Source: Candidatus Heimdallarchaeota archaeon
GTDB taxonomy: Archaea > Asgardarchaeota > Heimdallarchaeia > Heimdallarchaeales > Heimdallarchaeaceae
Assembly: GCA_019057815.1 (NCBI GenBank)
Contig: JAHLWR010000004.1
Coordinates: forward strand, 154,617 to 218,616
Direction of reading: 5' to 3'
DNA: 64,000 bases
Shown here: positions 55,526 through 64,000 of the stretch, one piece after another
How the letters are laid out: the number at the start of each line of letters is the position of its first letter
How positions within the stretch are numbered: position 1 is the stretch's first letter
The notes under the pieces: generated by a model
What the model was told of the DNA's origin: nothing
Seen by the model: the letters and a program-made list of their open reading frames with translations, nothing else
Database searches by the model: none
Translations under genes and position numbers: made by a program

Positions 55526-57487
55526 TTAATTGCTCTTTTTCCTTTTAATTGAAGGAATGATTACGATAGCAAATGTAAGCACAATAGCTATGAAACCAAG
55601 GGTAATATCGGTTGTTTCAGATACACTCGGGGTTTCTGTCTCAGTAGATGAAGTTGTGACTGTAGTCGGTATTTCTTCAGGGTTGTCAAGATAGTATCTG
55701 AAAAGTTCAGTCAATGTGGATGCTTCTACGGCAAAAGTAGTTGCATAAGCATAATTCATCATTGCATAATTACTTTCACTTAAAGTTAAAGCTTCAACAA
55801 TTGAAAGTCTCAGATCTAGCAACTCGTCCGGAGAGCCTGAAGCAACATAAATACTCACTGCTAATTCATACTCATAGAGTGTTTCAGTATAGAAATAGTT
55901 GGTGTGTGCTCTCCCTACAGCGTCTTTAAAGAAAATACTGAAACTATTTTCACCAATTGAAAAATAATTCATTACTTCTTTGATAAAGGAAGAACCCCAG
56001 CCATAATAAGAATCGTGTGGGTGAGGTAAGCCTAAACTGTGTCCTAACTCATGAATCAAAACACCAGACATTCCACGTCGAGGTTGAGAAACATCTCCAT
56101 CTTTAAATAGTGAATATTGGTCAGCTAACAAGATTTCCCAACCCATTCCTCCTAGTCCAGCGAAAGAGATACCATACCATTTGAAGTTGACTTCATCTGT
56201 AAGAAACGCATAGCATGGAAGTACAGTATCAGCTGCACTGTAATTAAAATGCATATCTAGTTGACTTGAGAGCAACGTGAAAAGACCTTCTTCAACATTG
56301 ATGTATGGGCCGTCCTGGTCGTAGTGAATATTTTCTTTGATATATAGGTCAATATTAGGATAATCAGCTAGATTGACGTATTCCACATCTATTATCCAAT
56401 CCAACCACGGGAAATCATGGTCGAGTTGGTCAAAGATTCTTTTTTCAGAGAGACACCAGTTAACATCATCGAGAGTATATCCTGCATCAGACATATTGAA
56501 AAAAACTTTTGTTTGAAGTGAATAGGATTTTCCAATAGGATCAGCTGCATAATAAGTAGCAAAAACATTTCCAAGATAACTTTGAATCCATTCTGCAAGA
56601 TAAGTAGAAAGCATGGTTTTACCGCTAGGAGTGTGAGGATCGAAGGTTTGAGTAAAATCATCCATGTCCGGATAGTAATAGTGAAGGAAATCGCCATAAT
56701 TGAAACCTTGCCATGCATTAAGGAACCAATCAAAGTACCAAGTTCTGGCAGACAAATCCAAGAAACAGAATCGGTGATCTCCTCCCCAGCCCAGAGTGGG
56801 TTTGTAGGGTATATCATTATAGCCTGAATACCAGTGAGTTATAGTGGTGTTTGAATCATAACCAATTGTATCAGCGTAGTACCAATGTTCTAGACTGTGA
56901 TTTACAGTATCAAAAATGGAGTAATTAAGAAGATAAATGGTATAACCAATATCATCTTCGTGTGCCATGAAGAAGTTAGTATATATGAAATCTTCAACAA
57001 GTTCAGCGTCGATAACCATTCCATCTCTTGGAATAAAAATATCCGAACGAACACCTGTTGCCAGATCGTTAGCGAGAATATCTAAATCTATATCATAACC
57101 AACATCTGACCCGATAGTAGCAATACTCAGAATATAATCAGCAAGAGCTTGAGTATCATCAAGAGAAGCGTAAGAAAAAATGAAATCGTAATACAAATTA
57201 ACTGTACCAATAGAAGAATATCCAGCGGAATAGGATGGATCTAACATGCTCTCTATTTCCACTTCATCAACAACATCAGCATCAAAACCGAAGAATTCGA
57301 TGTTCAAGGTATAATTATTGAAAAGTTCACTATCAAGATTATAAACATCCTTGTAGAAATCGTTATTTTCAGAAAAAATACTTTCAGTAGTGATCTCATC
57401 ATCACTATTACTGTTACTAACATTAACTTGAAAGGTAATCATAAAGAAAATTGCAAAAGTTAAACCAAAGTACTTTTTTTTATGCAT
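55526..57487 (-). CDS. Secreted metzincin-type metalloprotease, C-terminally anchored
   Basis: The 653-aa protein has a signal peptide, a long external beta/alpha region, and the zinc site GVLIHELGHSLGLPHPH (HExxHxxGxxH, residues about 477-493). It is followed about 16 residues later by EVMNYFS, the Met-turn. The end is a Thr/Ser linker and a TM anchor (ITLGFIAIVLTFAIVIIPS plus KRKK). This is a complete metzincin active site. It probably cleaves cell-surface or extracellular proteins. The upstream N-terminal 450 residues were not recognised. Confidence 0.85.
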   Translation of the reverse strand: MHKKKYFGLTFAIFFMITFQVNVSNSNSDDEITTESIFSENNDFYKDVYNLDSELFNNYTLNIEFFGFDADVVDEVEIESMLDPSYSAGYSSIGTVNLYYDFIFSYASLDDTQALADYILSIATIGSDVGYDIDLDILANDLATGVRSDIFIPRDGMVIDAELVEDFIYTNFFMAHEDDIGYTIYLLNYSIFDTVNHSLEHWYYADTIGYDSNTTITHWYSGYNDIPYKPTLGWGGDHRFCFLDLSARTWYFDWFLNAWQGFNYGDFLHYYYPDMDDFTQTFDPHTPSGKTMLSTYLAEWIQSYLGNVFATYYAADPIGKSYSLQTKVFFNMSDAGYTLDDVNWCLSEKRIFDQLDHDFPWLDWIIDVEYVNLADYPNIDLYIKENIHYDQDGPYINVEEGLFTLLSSQLDMHFNYSAADTVLPCYAFLTDEVNFKWYGISFAGLGGMGWEILLADQYSLFKDGDVSQPRRGMSGVLIHELGHSLGLPHPHDSYYGWGSSFIKEVMNYFSIGENSFSIFFKDAVGRAHTNYFYTETLYEYELAVSIYVASGSPDELLDLRLSIVEALTLSESNYAMMNYAYATTFAVEASTLTELFRYYLDNPEEIPTTVTTSSTETETPSVSETTDITLGFIAIVLTFAIVIIPSIKRKKSN

Positions 57488-57537
57488 GTAATTGTTATTC
57501 CGTTAAACATTTTTATTAGTTTGGGAGACGCAAAAAA

Positions 57538-59535
57538 TCAGATAACTAAAGGACTGACTTGGTGCTTTAAACCAACAATCTTCATCACATCTACAGCATC
57601 TTCAATCAAGTTAGAAGCTATTTCAAGAGATTCTATTATTTGAAAAACAAACAATGATTGAACAGAGCTAAGTTTTGATTTTTCATCTGTAACAATCTCT
57701 TTGAGAGCTTTCTGATTGTTCTTATCAAGGGCATGTTCGAGCTTATGAACTTCATCGAAAATGGGGTGAGAAGCTAGAGGTTGGATACAAACCACTTCCA
57801 AAGCACCAGCTGCACTCTTAATAAGATCTGTCAATAAATCGATCTCAAGCTTAAGATACTCGTTGAACTTAGAACTAAGTTTATCACGGGGAAGTAGGAT
57901 AAGCTTTCGTAAAGATTTGAGACTATGCCCTATAGAAGAATCTAAGATGTCTGTAATTTTGTAAAAATGATAATCATCAGGAGCAGGTCTGACATTACCA
58001 TACAAAGCTTGTGTTACTTTCATTACTAGAACATCAGCTTCTCGTTCGAGTTCTTTTGCTTCTTTCATCGTTCGAGAACAGCAATCTAAATCATCATTTT
58101 CTAAATAAGCTTTGAAAGCTTCATTCAATTTATTATATACTTCTAGAACCTTGTTAGCATGTTTCATAGAATAGCTAGCTTGAACCCATCCAGGACGGGT
58201 TTCTATTGCTAGAAAAGCGAAACCTAATCCAATTAAAGCTAAGCATATACCGATTACTAGAAAAGGAAATTTGAGCATATTAGCTTGGTGAGAAGAGCCT
58301 AAGAAATTAACATTGAAAGCTGCATAAACTAAACCTATGGAAATTAAAGGACCAGTGAAATACCCCGTATCTAGTAACATACGATAGATTCCTAGACTTT
58401 TTTCTTTCTTAATTAATGGAACAACATCTTTTGTTATTGAAGGTAGAACAGGATAATAAGTAGCTGTACCTAAACCAGCAGTAAGAGCAAGCAAAATAAC
58501 CATTGTAAAGCTCTCAGCATATATCATCAAAATGAAACTAGCTCCTTCAACAATCAATCCTGTAACAACAGAAATCTTCCTACCAAAACGATCGCTTATA
58601 CGTCCTGTGATGGGCATAGCGACAGCCCACGAAAGGGTGAAAACTGAAGCTACAGCACCAATTTGTAAAACGCTAAAACCGTAAGTTGTAGCAAGGAGAA
58701 TGGGAAGAAGTAAGACTATGATGCTATCCATAATACGGGAAAAATGACCTCCAATGTAAGAGAGAACTAAAGTTGGAGTCTTGAAAATGTTTCTAAAACT
58801 CCATCTAGTTTCGACTTTAGTTGAATCTAATAAGATTTCTTGTTTTGTTCCTTTAACCAAATCAACAGTTTCAACTTTACGAAGAAGAAGAATTCCAACA
58901 ATTAATGCAACACCAGCAACAGCGAGAGCGAAAATAAAACTACCAGCGAAGTTCTGATCACTTTTACCTGCAATCAAACCTGCTAGAAATGAACCAAAAC
59001 TGGAACCGAAATAAACAGAAAATTCCATTGAACCAACAGAAAAAGCGCTACTTTTAGTTCCTGCAATATCAGTAAGAGCAGACATTGAAGAGGTGAAGAA
59101 GAAACCTAATCCTCCACCAATAAAAATGTTACCAAGGATTAAAGCCCAAAGATGTCCTCCAAAAGCTATCGTAATTGAACCTACAATAAGAAGAGACAAT
59201 CCTGTGATCAAGGTTTTTTTACGAGAAAACCTAACACTTATACTACTACTGAAAAAACCACTTATACCTTTAGATAATCCATAAGCTATAATTGTTGAAG
59301 CAACAGAAATGAAAACGAGAAAATTGGGGAAATTCGCACCTAAAGGAAAGATTTCACCTGGATATAATTGTTCAGCGTATAAAGCAAGAGCAGTTCGTTG
59401 AACACCATAAGTTATACCAATTAATGAAAGAACAGCAATGATAGGACCCCATTTAGAAAAAGATGAACGTAAAGTGAACTCTTCTTCAATATTGTCCTCT
59501 TCCTTAATTTCTTCAATTTCAGTCGTTAGATTCAT
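57538..59535 (-). CDS. MFS transporter fused to a PhoU/DUF47-like domain
   Basis: The 665-aa product has two parts. Residues about 30-440 are a 12-TM major facilitator, with the motif A-like GRISDRFGRKISV and GISGFFSSSISVRFSRKKTL. Residues about 450-660 are helical with EADVLVMKVTQALYGNVRP and LDSSIGHSLKSLRKLILLP, the PhoU/DUF47 pattern. Such domains bind metal-phosphate clusters and regulate phosphate transport in archaea (Pit-linked). ATG 59535 is chosen; an upstream frame would overlap the glycosyltransferase promoter. A phosphate or metal-phosphate transporter is a reasonable guess. Confidence 0.75.
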   Translation of the reverse strand: MNLTTEIEEIKEEDNIEEEFTLRSSFSKWGPIIAVLSLIGITYGVQRTALALYAEQLYPGEIFPLGANFPNFLVFISVASTIIAYGLSKGISGFFSSSISVRFSRKKTLITGLSLLIVGSITIAFGGHLWALILGNIFIGGGLGFFFTSSMSALTDIAGTKSSAFSVGSMEFSVYFGSSFGSFLAGLIAGKSDQNFAGSFIFALAVAGVALIVGILLLRKVETVDLVKGTKQEILLDSTKVETRWSFRNIFKTPTLVLSYIGGHFSRIMDSIIVLLLPILLATTYGFSVLQIGAVASVFTLSWAVAMPITGRISDRFGRKISVVTGLIVEGASFILMIYAESFTMVILLALTAGLGTATYYPVLPSITKDVVPLIKKEKSLGIYRMLLDTGYFTGPLISIGLVYAAFNVNFLGSSHQANMLKFPFLVIGICLALIGLGFAFLAIETRPGWVQASYSMKHANKVLEVYNKLNEAFKAYLENDDLDCCSRTMKEAKELEREADVLVMKVTQALYGNVRPAPDDYHFYKITDILDSSIGHSLKSLRKLILLPRDKLSSKFNEYLKLEIDLLTDLIKSAAGALEVVCIQPLASHPIFDEVHKLEHALDKNNQKALKEIVTDEKSKLSSVQSLFVFQIIESLEIASNLIEDAVDVMKIVGLKHQVSPLVI

Positions 59536-59670
59536 TAATATCAATAGTAGAATGAAATATACCAATATTAGTCTTTCCAAACAATAGCTAAAAGAGAGAG
59601 GAAAAGGTAAAAAACATTTAAAATAAACGATTTTAGAACTACCAATATACGATTCTAGACAGGGGATAAA

Positions 59671-60906
59671 GTGAAAATAAGTAAGAAAGCAAAATTGCTG
59701 TTGATACTTGTTGTAGTTTACATAATCACTTTGATAGTACATTATGTATATACTCATTATATTGACCTAGAAATGAGGGTGATAATTTCAGATCAGATTG
59801 TCATTTTTACAAGAGGAAGGGATGTATTATTCGGAAGGCTACCCTATAGAGATTTCTATACAAACGCTGCAGCTTTAAGTCCTTATGTTTGGGCTCCAAT
59901 GGCCATGTTAGCAATGTTTTCTACAAAAGATTTTTCCTTAGAAACAGTTTGGTGGACAAATTACGAGAGTCTAGAAGGGATGATGGCTTTCACTTATATT
60001 ATCAGGGGATTTTTCGTAATATGTATAATCCTAGCAACCTTTCTATTATACAAGATAGAGTATCAAAAGAAGAACAAACGAGCTTTTCTGATTGCACTAC
60101 TTTTTGGAATAAACCCTTTCTTTCTAAATCTTGTTAGTTTCTGGGGATCAGATGAGAGTGTGTTACCATTACTAATTTTATTACCTATATATTTCTTTGA
60201 AAGAGGAAATAGTACTATTGCCTCCTTTCTTATAGGTTTGGGAGCAACAATAAAGTATTTCCCGATATTGTTAGCACCTTTAATATGGATATATGGCAAA
60301 AAATGGAAAGAGAGAATATATAATTCAGTAATTTTCATAGCTGTCGTTGTTGCTGCAAATTTGCCTTTTTATTATATATCCAAAGATAGGTATATGATGC
60401 AATTTGAAGACATAATAGGGGAAGGAGGGAACCATGGAATAGCTACAGTAGTTCAAGCATATTTTGGAGTGAATCTTGAAGAAAGCAATTTTGTTTTCTT
60501 AGGAATAGAGTTAATTCTACTAGCTATAGTAGGGGGGTATTTATTTGTAAGGAGGAAAAAATGGACATATTATCAAACATCAGCCCTTTTACTGGTTCAC
60601 TTAATAACATATCAAAAAATGCATAGTTCTTACATCGTGATGGTTTTTCCTTTTCTTTTTGTGGCACTATTTCAAAAAGGGATTGTAAGATGGTTGAGTG
60701 GTCTTATGTATATAACAGGGTTTTTTTTGGGATCAGCAGCTGTAGCAATAGTTAATGAAACAGTAAAAAATCGATTCTTAGAGTTCCTATGCTGGGATTT
60801 GGTATTACTATTTTATGTGTGTATGATAGCACTAATTGTTATGTACATGAAAAGTGATAATATATTATCAGTTAGCAGTTTTTCAGCTAAAGAACATTTA
60901 TCATAA
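59671..60906 (+). CDS. GT-C (GT87/DUF2029-like) polyprenyl-dependent glycosyltransferase
   Basis: A 411-aa protein with about 10 TM helices. The N-terminal loop FGRLPYRDFYTNAAALSPYV and IGLGATIKYFPILLAPLIW match the GT87/DUF2029 family, which transfer sugars from polyprenyl-phosphate donors to glycolipids. The start is GTG. Its 3' end overlaps the convergent methyltransferase by 6 bases. It probably acts in surface glycan or lipid synthesis. Confidence 0.75.
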   Translation: MKISKKAKLLLILVVVYIITLIVHYVYTHYIDLEMRVIISDQIVIFTRGRDVLFGRLPYRDFYTNAAALSPYVWAPMAMLAMFSTKDFSLETVWWTNYESLEGMMAFTYIIRGFFVICIILATFLLYKIEYQKKNKRAFLIALLFGINPFFLNLVSFWGSDESVLPLLILLPIYFFERGNSTIASFLIGLGATIKYFPILLAPLIWIYGKKWKERIYNSVIFIAVVVAANLPFYYISKDRYMMQFEDIIGEGGNHGIATVVQAYFGVNLEESNFVFLGIELILLAIVGGYLFVRRKKWTYYQTSALLLVHLITYQKMHSSYIVMVFPFLFVALFQKGIVRWLSGLMYITGFFLGSAAVAIVNETVKNRFLEFLCWDLVLLFYVCMIALIVMYMKSDNILSVSSFSAKEHLS

Positions 60907-61707
60907 AGAAGGATTATTAACGATAAAACTGTACCTAGAACGAGTACCTGCTTTAATTTTAACAACTTCATAAGAAATAATTTCAGGAAAGTTTGTCAGA
61001 ATTAGTTCAATTTGAACTATACTATATAATAGCAAAGTAATCTTTTCAATAAAAACTTCCGCAGAATGTAAAGCTTCATCAATTAATTGTAAAGAGAACT
61101 CCATACCACTGGTTTTTCCACCAAAAAGCTCGCTCTTCGTTCCTTTCCACCCTCGTTTCTTTTCGAGAACAGTAATATCTCTTTGGGAGTAAATAGGAGG
61201 ATAACAAAAGAGGGCACCGTAACGACCAGATGGAACACATCCTTGAATGATCTCACCAGAAGATTTCATAAGATGAATTTTATCTTGTAAATTATTAACT
61301 CGTACATTTGTTAAAGCTGATTCATAGGAAGAAGGAGCAATTTCAGTTCCAAGAACACTTCTGTTATATTTTTTAGCTAGTATAAGAGAAATAGCAGCAC
61401 TAGAACCGACTCCAATCTCTAGAAGAGTATTTTTGGAAAGATTGGTTGAAAGGACACTAGAACAATATGCATGACGTAAACCTATAGTTGGAATAAGATT
61501 ATTGGGAGGAACGACTATTTCTAAACCTAATAAGGCGTGAAAAAGGTGCTTATTAACAAAAGATAACACAGAAGTGTCACCCAAATCGAATTTGGGAGGG
61601 TTAAAACTGACTAAAAAAGCATTTAAAGAGGGGTATTTCTTAATTAACTCTTTGAAAGGAATAGTAAATGGTTTGGCATCGATAGTTCTAGAAATGGTCA
61701 CAGTCAT
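60901..61707 (-). CDS. SAM-dependent methyltransferase with YPPI box
   Basis: A 268-aa protein with motif I LLEIGVGSSAAISLILA and motif II SVLGTEIAPSSYESAL. The catalytic-loop FCYPPIYSQRD resembles the (N/D/S)PPY boxes of RlmF/METTL16-like RNA N6-adenine methyltransferases but has Tyr in place of Asn. KRGWKGTKSELFGGKTSGMEF is a METTL16/RlmF-like downstream region. The substrate is probably RNA, though not certain. ATG 61707 is chosen. Confidence 0.7.
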   Translation of the reverse strand: MTVTISRTIDAKPFTIPFKELIKKYPSLNAFLVSFNPPKFDLGDTSVLSFVNKHLFHALLGLEIVVPPNNLIPTIGLRHAYCSSVLSTNLSKNTLLEIGVGSSAAISLILAKKYNRSVLGTEIAPSSYESALTNVRVNNLQDKIHLMKSSGEIIQGCVPSGRYGALFCYPPIYSQRDITVLEKKRGWKGTKSELFGGKTSGMEFSLQLIDEALHSAEVFIEKITLLLYSIVQIELILTNFPEIISYEVVKIKAGTRSRYSFIVNNPSL

Positions 61708-61813
61708 AAGATAACAGAAGTAAGGAAGATACAAACTAAAATATTTCCCTTAGTGATACCAAAGATTAGATTTAAAAATCTGGTGTAAATAGTACATCGT
61801 TGAGAAAAATGAT

Positions 61814-61912
61814 TTGGTTACCCCTCTCGGAGAAATGAAGAAAATTGTATATGATGATTTCTCAACTCTATATTGGAATGATGATGATTTTTATAAGAAA
61901 GGAAAAAAATAA
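61814..61912 (+). pseudogene. Short frame coding a possible protein tail remnant
   Basis: A 32-codon TTG-start frame (ATG option 61835) ends VYDDFSTLYWNDDDFYKKGKK. CGGAGAA precedes the ATG. It has protein-like composition but is too short to be assigned; it may be the 3' end of a lost gene. The rest of this 191-bp gap shows nothing. Confidence 0.25.
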
Positions 61913-61925
61913 GGAAAGTTGTTAC

Positions 61926-63281
61926 TTAATAGATTTTTAGTCTTTTTCGAGAGAATAATTTTGTGAGTAGCAAAGGAACTACTGCTATTAGTAGAGAAAA
62001 TGTGAAAAATACTTGAATTTCATATGTAGAAGATACAATTGTGGAATATTCAGCAGGTTCATCAAGGGGGTAAAGATCAATTGAATTCTCAGAACCGTCA
62101 ATAGAATAAGAACCTTCTCCTGACCAATCAGACCAATAGTTACCTTCAAGTGTTTTAGTATCATACCATGTATTATTAGTACCACCATCAAAAGCTTGAG
62201 AAGTTCCTCCTAGATTATTATCTACAAAGTTATTATGGTGAATAAGATTATTATCAGAACTGGATACAAATATTCTATTAAGATTATTATCAGAATTGGA
62301 TACAAATATTCCATTTTCTAATGCTAAGTATACACTATATTTTTCATTATCTTGCAGAAGATTGTAAGTAACGACACAAGAATCAGAAGAGGAAAGATAG
62401 ATGCCATGATTGTTATTGTTGCACGTGTTGTTGGTAACAGTAGAACTACCAGAAGAGAAAAGATAGATGCCATGGTAGTCATTGTTGCATGTGTTGTCTG
62501 CAACCGTCGAACTCCCAGAAGTGACCAGCATGATGCCATACTGGTTGTAGTTACACGTGTTGTTAATGACAGTAGAATTATTAGAAGAGGAAAGCTTGAT
62601 ACCACTGTTGTTATTGCTGCATGTGTTGTTTACAACAATAGAACTACTAGAATAGGAAAGCATGATGCCCTCAAAGTTGTTATTGTTGCACGTGTTGTTA
62701 ATGACAGTCGAACTCCCAGAATCCCAAAGCAAGATACCTTCATCACCATTGTTGCTGCACGTGTTGTTTACGACAGTAGAACTGCCAGAATACCAAAGCC
62801 TGATACCGTCCCCGTTGTTATTGTTGCACGTGTTGTTTACGACAGTCGAACTCCCAAAATAGTTAAGAGAGATGCCAAAGTTGTTATTGCTGCACGTGTT
62901 GTTGATGATAGTTGCTGTTCCATCAGCTACATTATCGATATAAATTCCATAATCATCTACGTCAACATAGCAGTTACGAACAATGAAATATTTCGTTGTA
63001 TCAGTGATAGAAATACCTCTATTGCTCGTTGTTGTAATGTTATATCCTTCAATAAGATAAGGATCTTCTTCAGTTCCAGATCCAGGAAAAACAGCAAAGC
63101 CACTGTCAGAGGTAATAGATATTGAATCATGTGGGGTAAGAGAGGAGTAAGATTGTGGGTCATATGAGACAGTTGTAGAACTTATTCTCATACTAGAGAA
63201 AATACTTAGTCCAACAATTACTAGTGAAACAAATAAAACTCTTCTAAGTGATATTCTAGATCGTTTTGACAGCTTTTCCAT
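61926..63281 (-). CDS. Secreted beta-helix (NosD-like) surface protein 3
   Basis: The 451-aa protein has a signal peptide, the same cap as genes 1 and 2 (SITSDSGFAVFPGSGTEEDP, then the EGYNITTTSNRGISIT region), and about nine NNTC coils (residues about 110-330). The VVTYNLLQDNEKYSVYLA region and a C-terminal anchor (YPLDEPAEYS, TM, LFSRKRLKIY) follow. It is closest to gene 2, lacking Ig-like modules, and lies on the opposite strand 18 kb away. The upstream region does not share the genes 1/2 promoter block. Confidence 0.85.
   Translation of the reverse strand: MEKLSKRSRISLRRVLFVSLVIVGLSIFSSMRISSTTVSYDPQSYSSLTPHDSISITSDSGFAVFPGSGTEEDPYLIEGYNITTTSNRGISITDTTKYFIVRNCYVDVDDYGIYIDNVADGTATIINNTCSNNNFGISLNYFGSSTVVNNTCNNNNGDGIRLWYSGSSTVVNNTCSNNGDEGILLWDSGSSTVINNTCNNNNFEGIMLSYSSSSIVVNNTCSNNNSGIKLSSSNNSTVINNTCNYNQYGIMLVTSGSSTVADNTCNNDYHGIYLFSSGSSTVTNNTCNNNNHGIYLSSSDSCVVTYNLLQDNEKYSVYLALENGIFVSNSDNNLNRIFVSSSDNNLIHHNNFVDNNLGGTSQAFDGGTNNTWYDTKTLEGNYWSDWSGEGSYSIDGSENSIDLYPLDEPAEYSTIVSSTYEIQVFFTFSLLIAVVPLLLTKLFSRKRLKIY
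62395..62905 (-). repeat. Tandem repeats of about 69 bp coding beta-helix coils
   Basis: About seven to eight units with GTTGTTATTGTTGCACGTG-like cores. Many copies contain the CACGTG palindrome at the NNTC codons. Confidence 0.75.
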
Positions 63282-63328
63282 AGTTTACCCTACAAAGATA
63301 TCAATTCAATATCTAGAATGTTTTGACA

Positions 63329-63340
63329 CTTATATATCTT
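63329..63340 (-). promoter_or_regulatory. TATA box of beta-helix gene 3
   Basis: AGATATATAAGT on the minus strand lies about 53 bases before the ATG, like the TATA distance of genes 1 and 2. Confidence 0.5.
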
Positions 63341-63504
63341 ATCGACTTGATTTAAGTAAAAAGAAAGATAAGACATAATTCTATTCATATCGAAAAACAT
63401 AGTAGACAAAAGATTTAAACATTTTTATTTTATTAAATCTTCTCCTTTTTCTCCTCTCTCTTTTCTGTTAATATCGTCTAAAAGAGAACTATGGATAATT
63501 ACTA

Positions 63505-63930
63505 TTATTTCTTTGTAGAACTTTTTTCCACTTTTGTTACTAAAGCATCTGGTGATAAAACATTTTCTTTCCCCATCCAATCAAAATGTCTATTATTTGA
63601 TGTGATAAGGATTGCCTTATCTATTAATGCTTGTGTTCCAATGATAAAATCCCTAGCATGATGTTTAAACCTAAGATTAGATTTTTTGGCAAGAGCACTT
63701 ATTTTGTAGATTTCTTCAGATGTCAAATCTTGTAATATTGCATTTAACCCTTGAATATCTTTATTAAAAAGCTCTTTTGAAATACCACGAAGATTGTACC
63801 AATGATAGGTCTCTAAAGCACTTATGACTAATATGAATACTTCAAAATCTTTGCTACAATCTTGTAACCAATCGATAAAATCTTGATCCGCAAATACATT
63901 ACTATCAAGACTAATTCTCAGTAACTTCAC
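63505..63930 (-). CDS. PIN-domain protein (VapC-like RNase)
   Basis: A 141-aa protein. The opening RISLDSNVFADQDFIDWL supplies the first acidic residue; Glu in ISALETYHW and Asp in HHARDFIIGTQALIDKA and HFDW complete a PIN active site. PIN toxins cleave RNA. The start is GTG. Only 70 bases lie upstream in the window, so any antitoxin would be outside; the partial inverted repeat ATCTAGAAAAATCTAGA at about 63951-63967 could be an operator. Confidence 0.8.
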   Translation of the reverse strand: MKLLRISLDSNVFADQDFIDWLQDCSKDFEVFILVISALETYHWYNLRGISKELFNKDIQGLNAILQDLTSEEIYKISALAKKSNLRFKHHARDFIIGTQALIDKAILITSNNRHFDWMGKENVLSPDALVTKVEKSSTKK

Positions 63931-64000
63931 CGTGATTTTAAATCTCAGCTAATCTAGAAAAATCTAGACAGAGGGATTAGACAGGGGGACTGAGGAATCA

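Noticed and set aside
59536..59757. Extension of the MFS gene to 59757
   Set aside because: The extra 74 residues are Tyr/Phe-rich, unlike MFS N termini, and overlap the start of the divergent glycosyltransferase; ATG 59535 gives a normal acidic N terminus.
62352..63125. 257-aa plus-strand frame over beta-helix gene 3
   Set aside because: Antisense to repeat coils; periodic Arg/Val pattern is the complement of the NNTC repeats.
1..64000. tRNA or rRNA genes
   Set aside because: No GTTCRANNC T-loop with matching acceptor stem and no conserved rRNA segment was seen by eye; a covariance-model search would be decisive.

Overview
The window is AT-rich DNA from an archaeon, most likely an Asgard archaeon and possibly close to the Heimdallarchaeia. 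Archaeal markers include an archaeal-type TYW1 wyosine synthase, a type-2 (methanogen-type) seryl-tRNA synthetase, an aldehyde:ferredoxin oxidoreductase, a beta-CASP metallo-beta-lactamase protein, and TATA boxes about 24-27 bp upstream of start codons (leaderless transcripts). Asgard-like features are a Rab-like small-GTPase fold that has lost its nucleotide-binding residues, several longin/roadblock-like proteins, a membrane-anchored RING-like zinc protein, HEAT- and TPR-repeat proteins, and large MacB/FtsX-type permeases with extracellular sensor-like domains. The taxonomic call is inferred from gene content; no rRNA or tRNA gene was seen.

Layout. 1-2.8 kb: the end of an ABC exporter, two zinc-ribbon proteins, a longin-like protein and a small membrane protein. 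2.9-9.9 kb: ABC system A (1,442-aa permease, double-ATPase subunit, then a secreted protein). 10-21 kb: an HD phosphohydrolase with a RING-like membrane protein, a lone histidine-kinase ATPase domain, UDP-sugar dehydrogenase, a beta-CASP protein, a Pro/Gly-rich protein, threonine aldolase, a methyltransferase and SerRS. 21-27.3 kb: ABC system B, a paralogue of A on the opposite strand, abutting a TnpB remnant. 27.5-39.4 kb: a VTT/DedA membrane protein, a HEAT protein, a DUF457-type membrane protein, an ATP-cone-like protein, a TBP-like small protein, AOR, a helical-repeat protein, GtrA, a STAS-like protein and TYW1. 39.6-43.8 kb: two beta-helix surface proteins behind near-identical promoter blocks; a third lies at 61.9-63.3 kb. 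43.9-54.1 kb: a coiled-coil protein, a HEAT protein, the Rab-like pseudo-GTPase, an RHH regulator, a longin-like protein, an adenine methyltransferase and two TPR proteins with C-terminal longin/roadblock-like domains. 54.2-64 kb: a 42-bp direct repeat, an HxlR regulator with a candidate operator, a metzincin protease, an MFS-PhoU fusion, a GT-C glycosyltransferase, a methyltransferase, the third beta-helix protein and a PIN-domain protein.

How the genes may work together. Three themes recur. Cell-surface biology: the paired ABC/FtsX systems, beta-helix proteins, metzincin, UDP-sugar dehydrogenase and glycosyltransferase. GTPase-style signalling scaffolds: the pseudo-GTPase, longin/roadblock-like domains and HEAT/TPR repeats, concentrated at 44-54 kb. 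Zinc-ribbon/RING small proteins. The most unusual item is the Rab-like pseudo-GTPase at 45.8 kb, which aligns residue for residue with Rab proteins yet has lost G1, G3 and G4.
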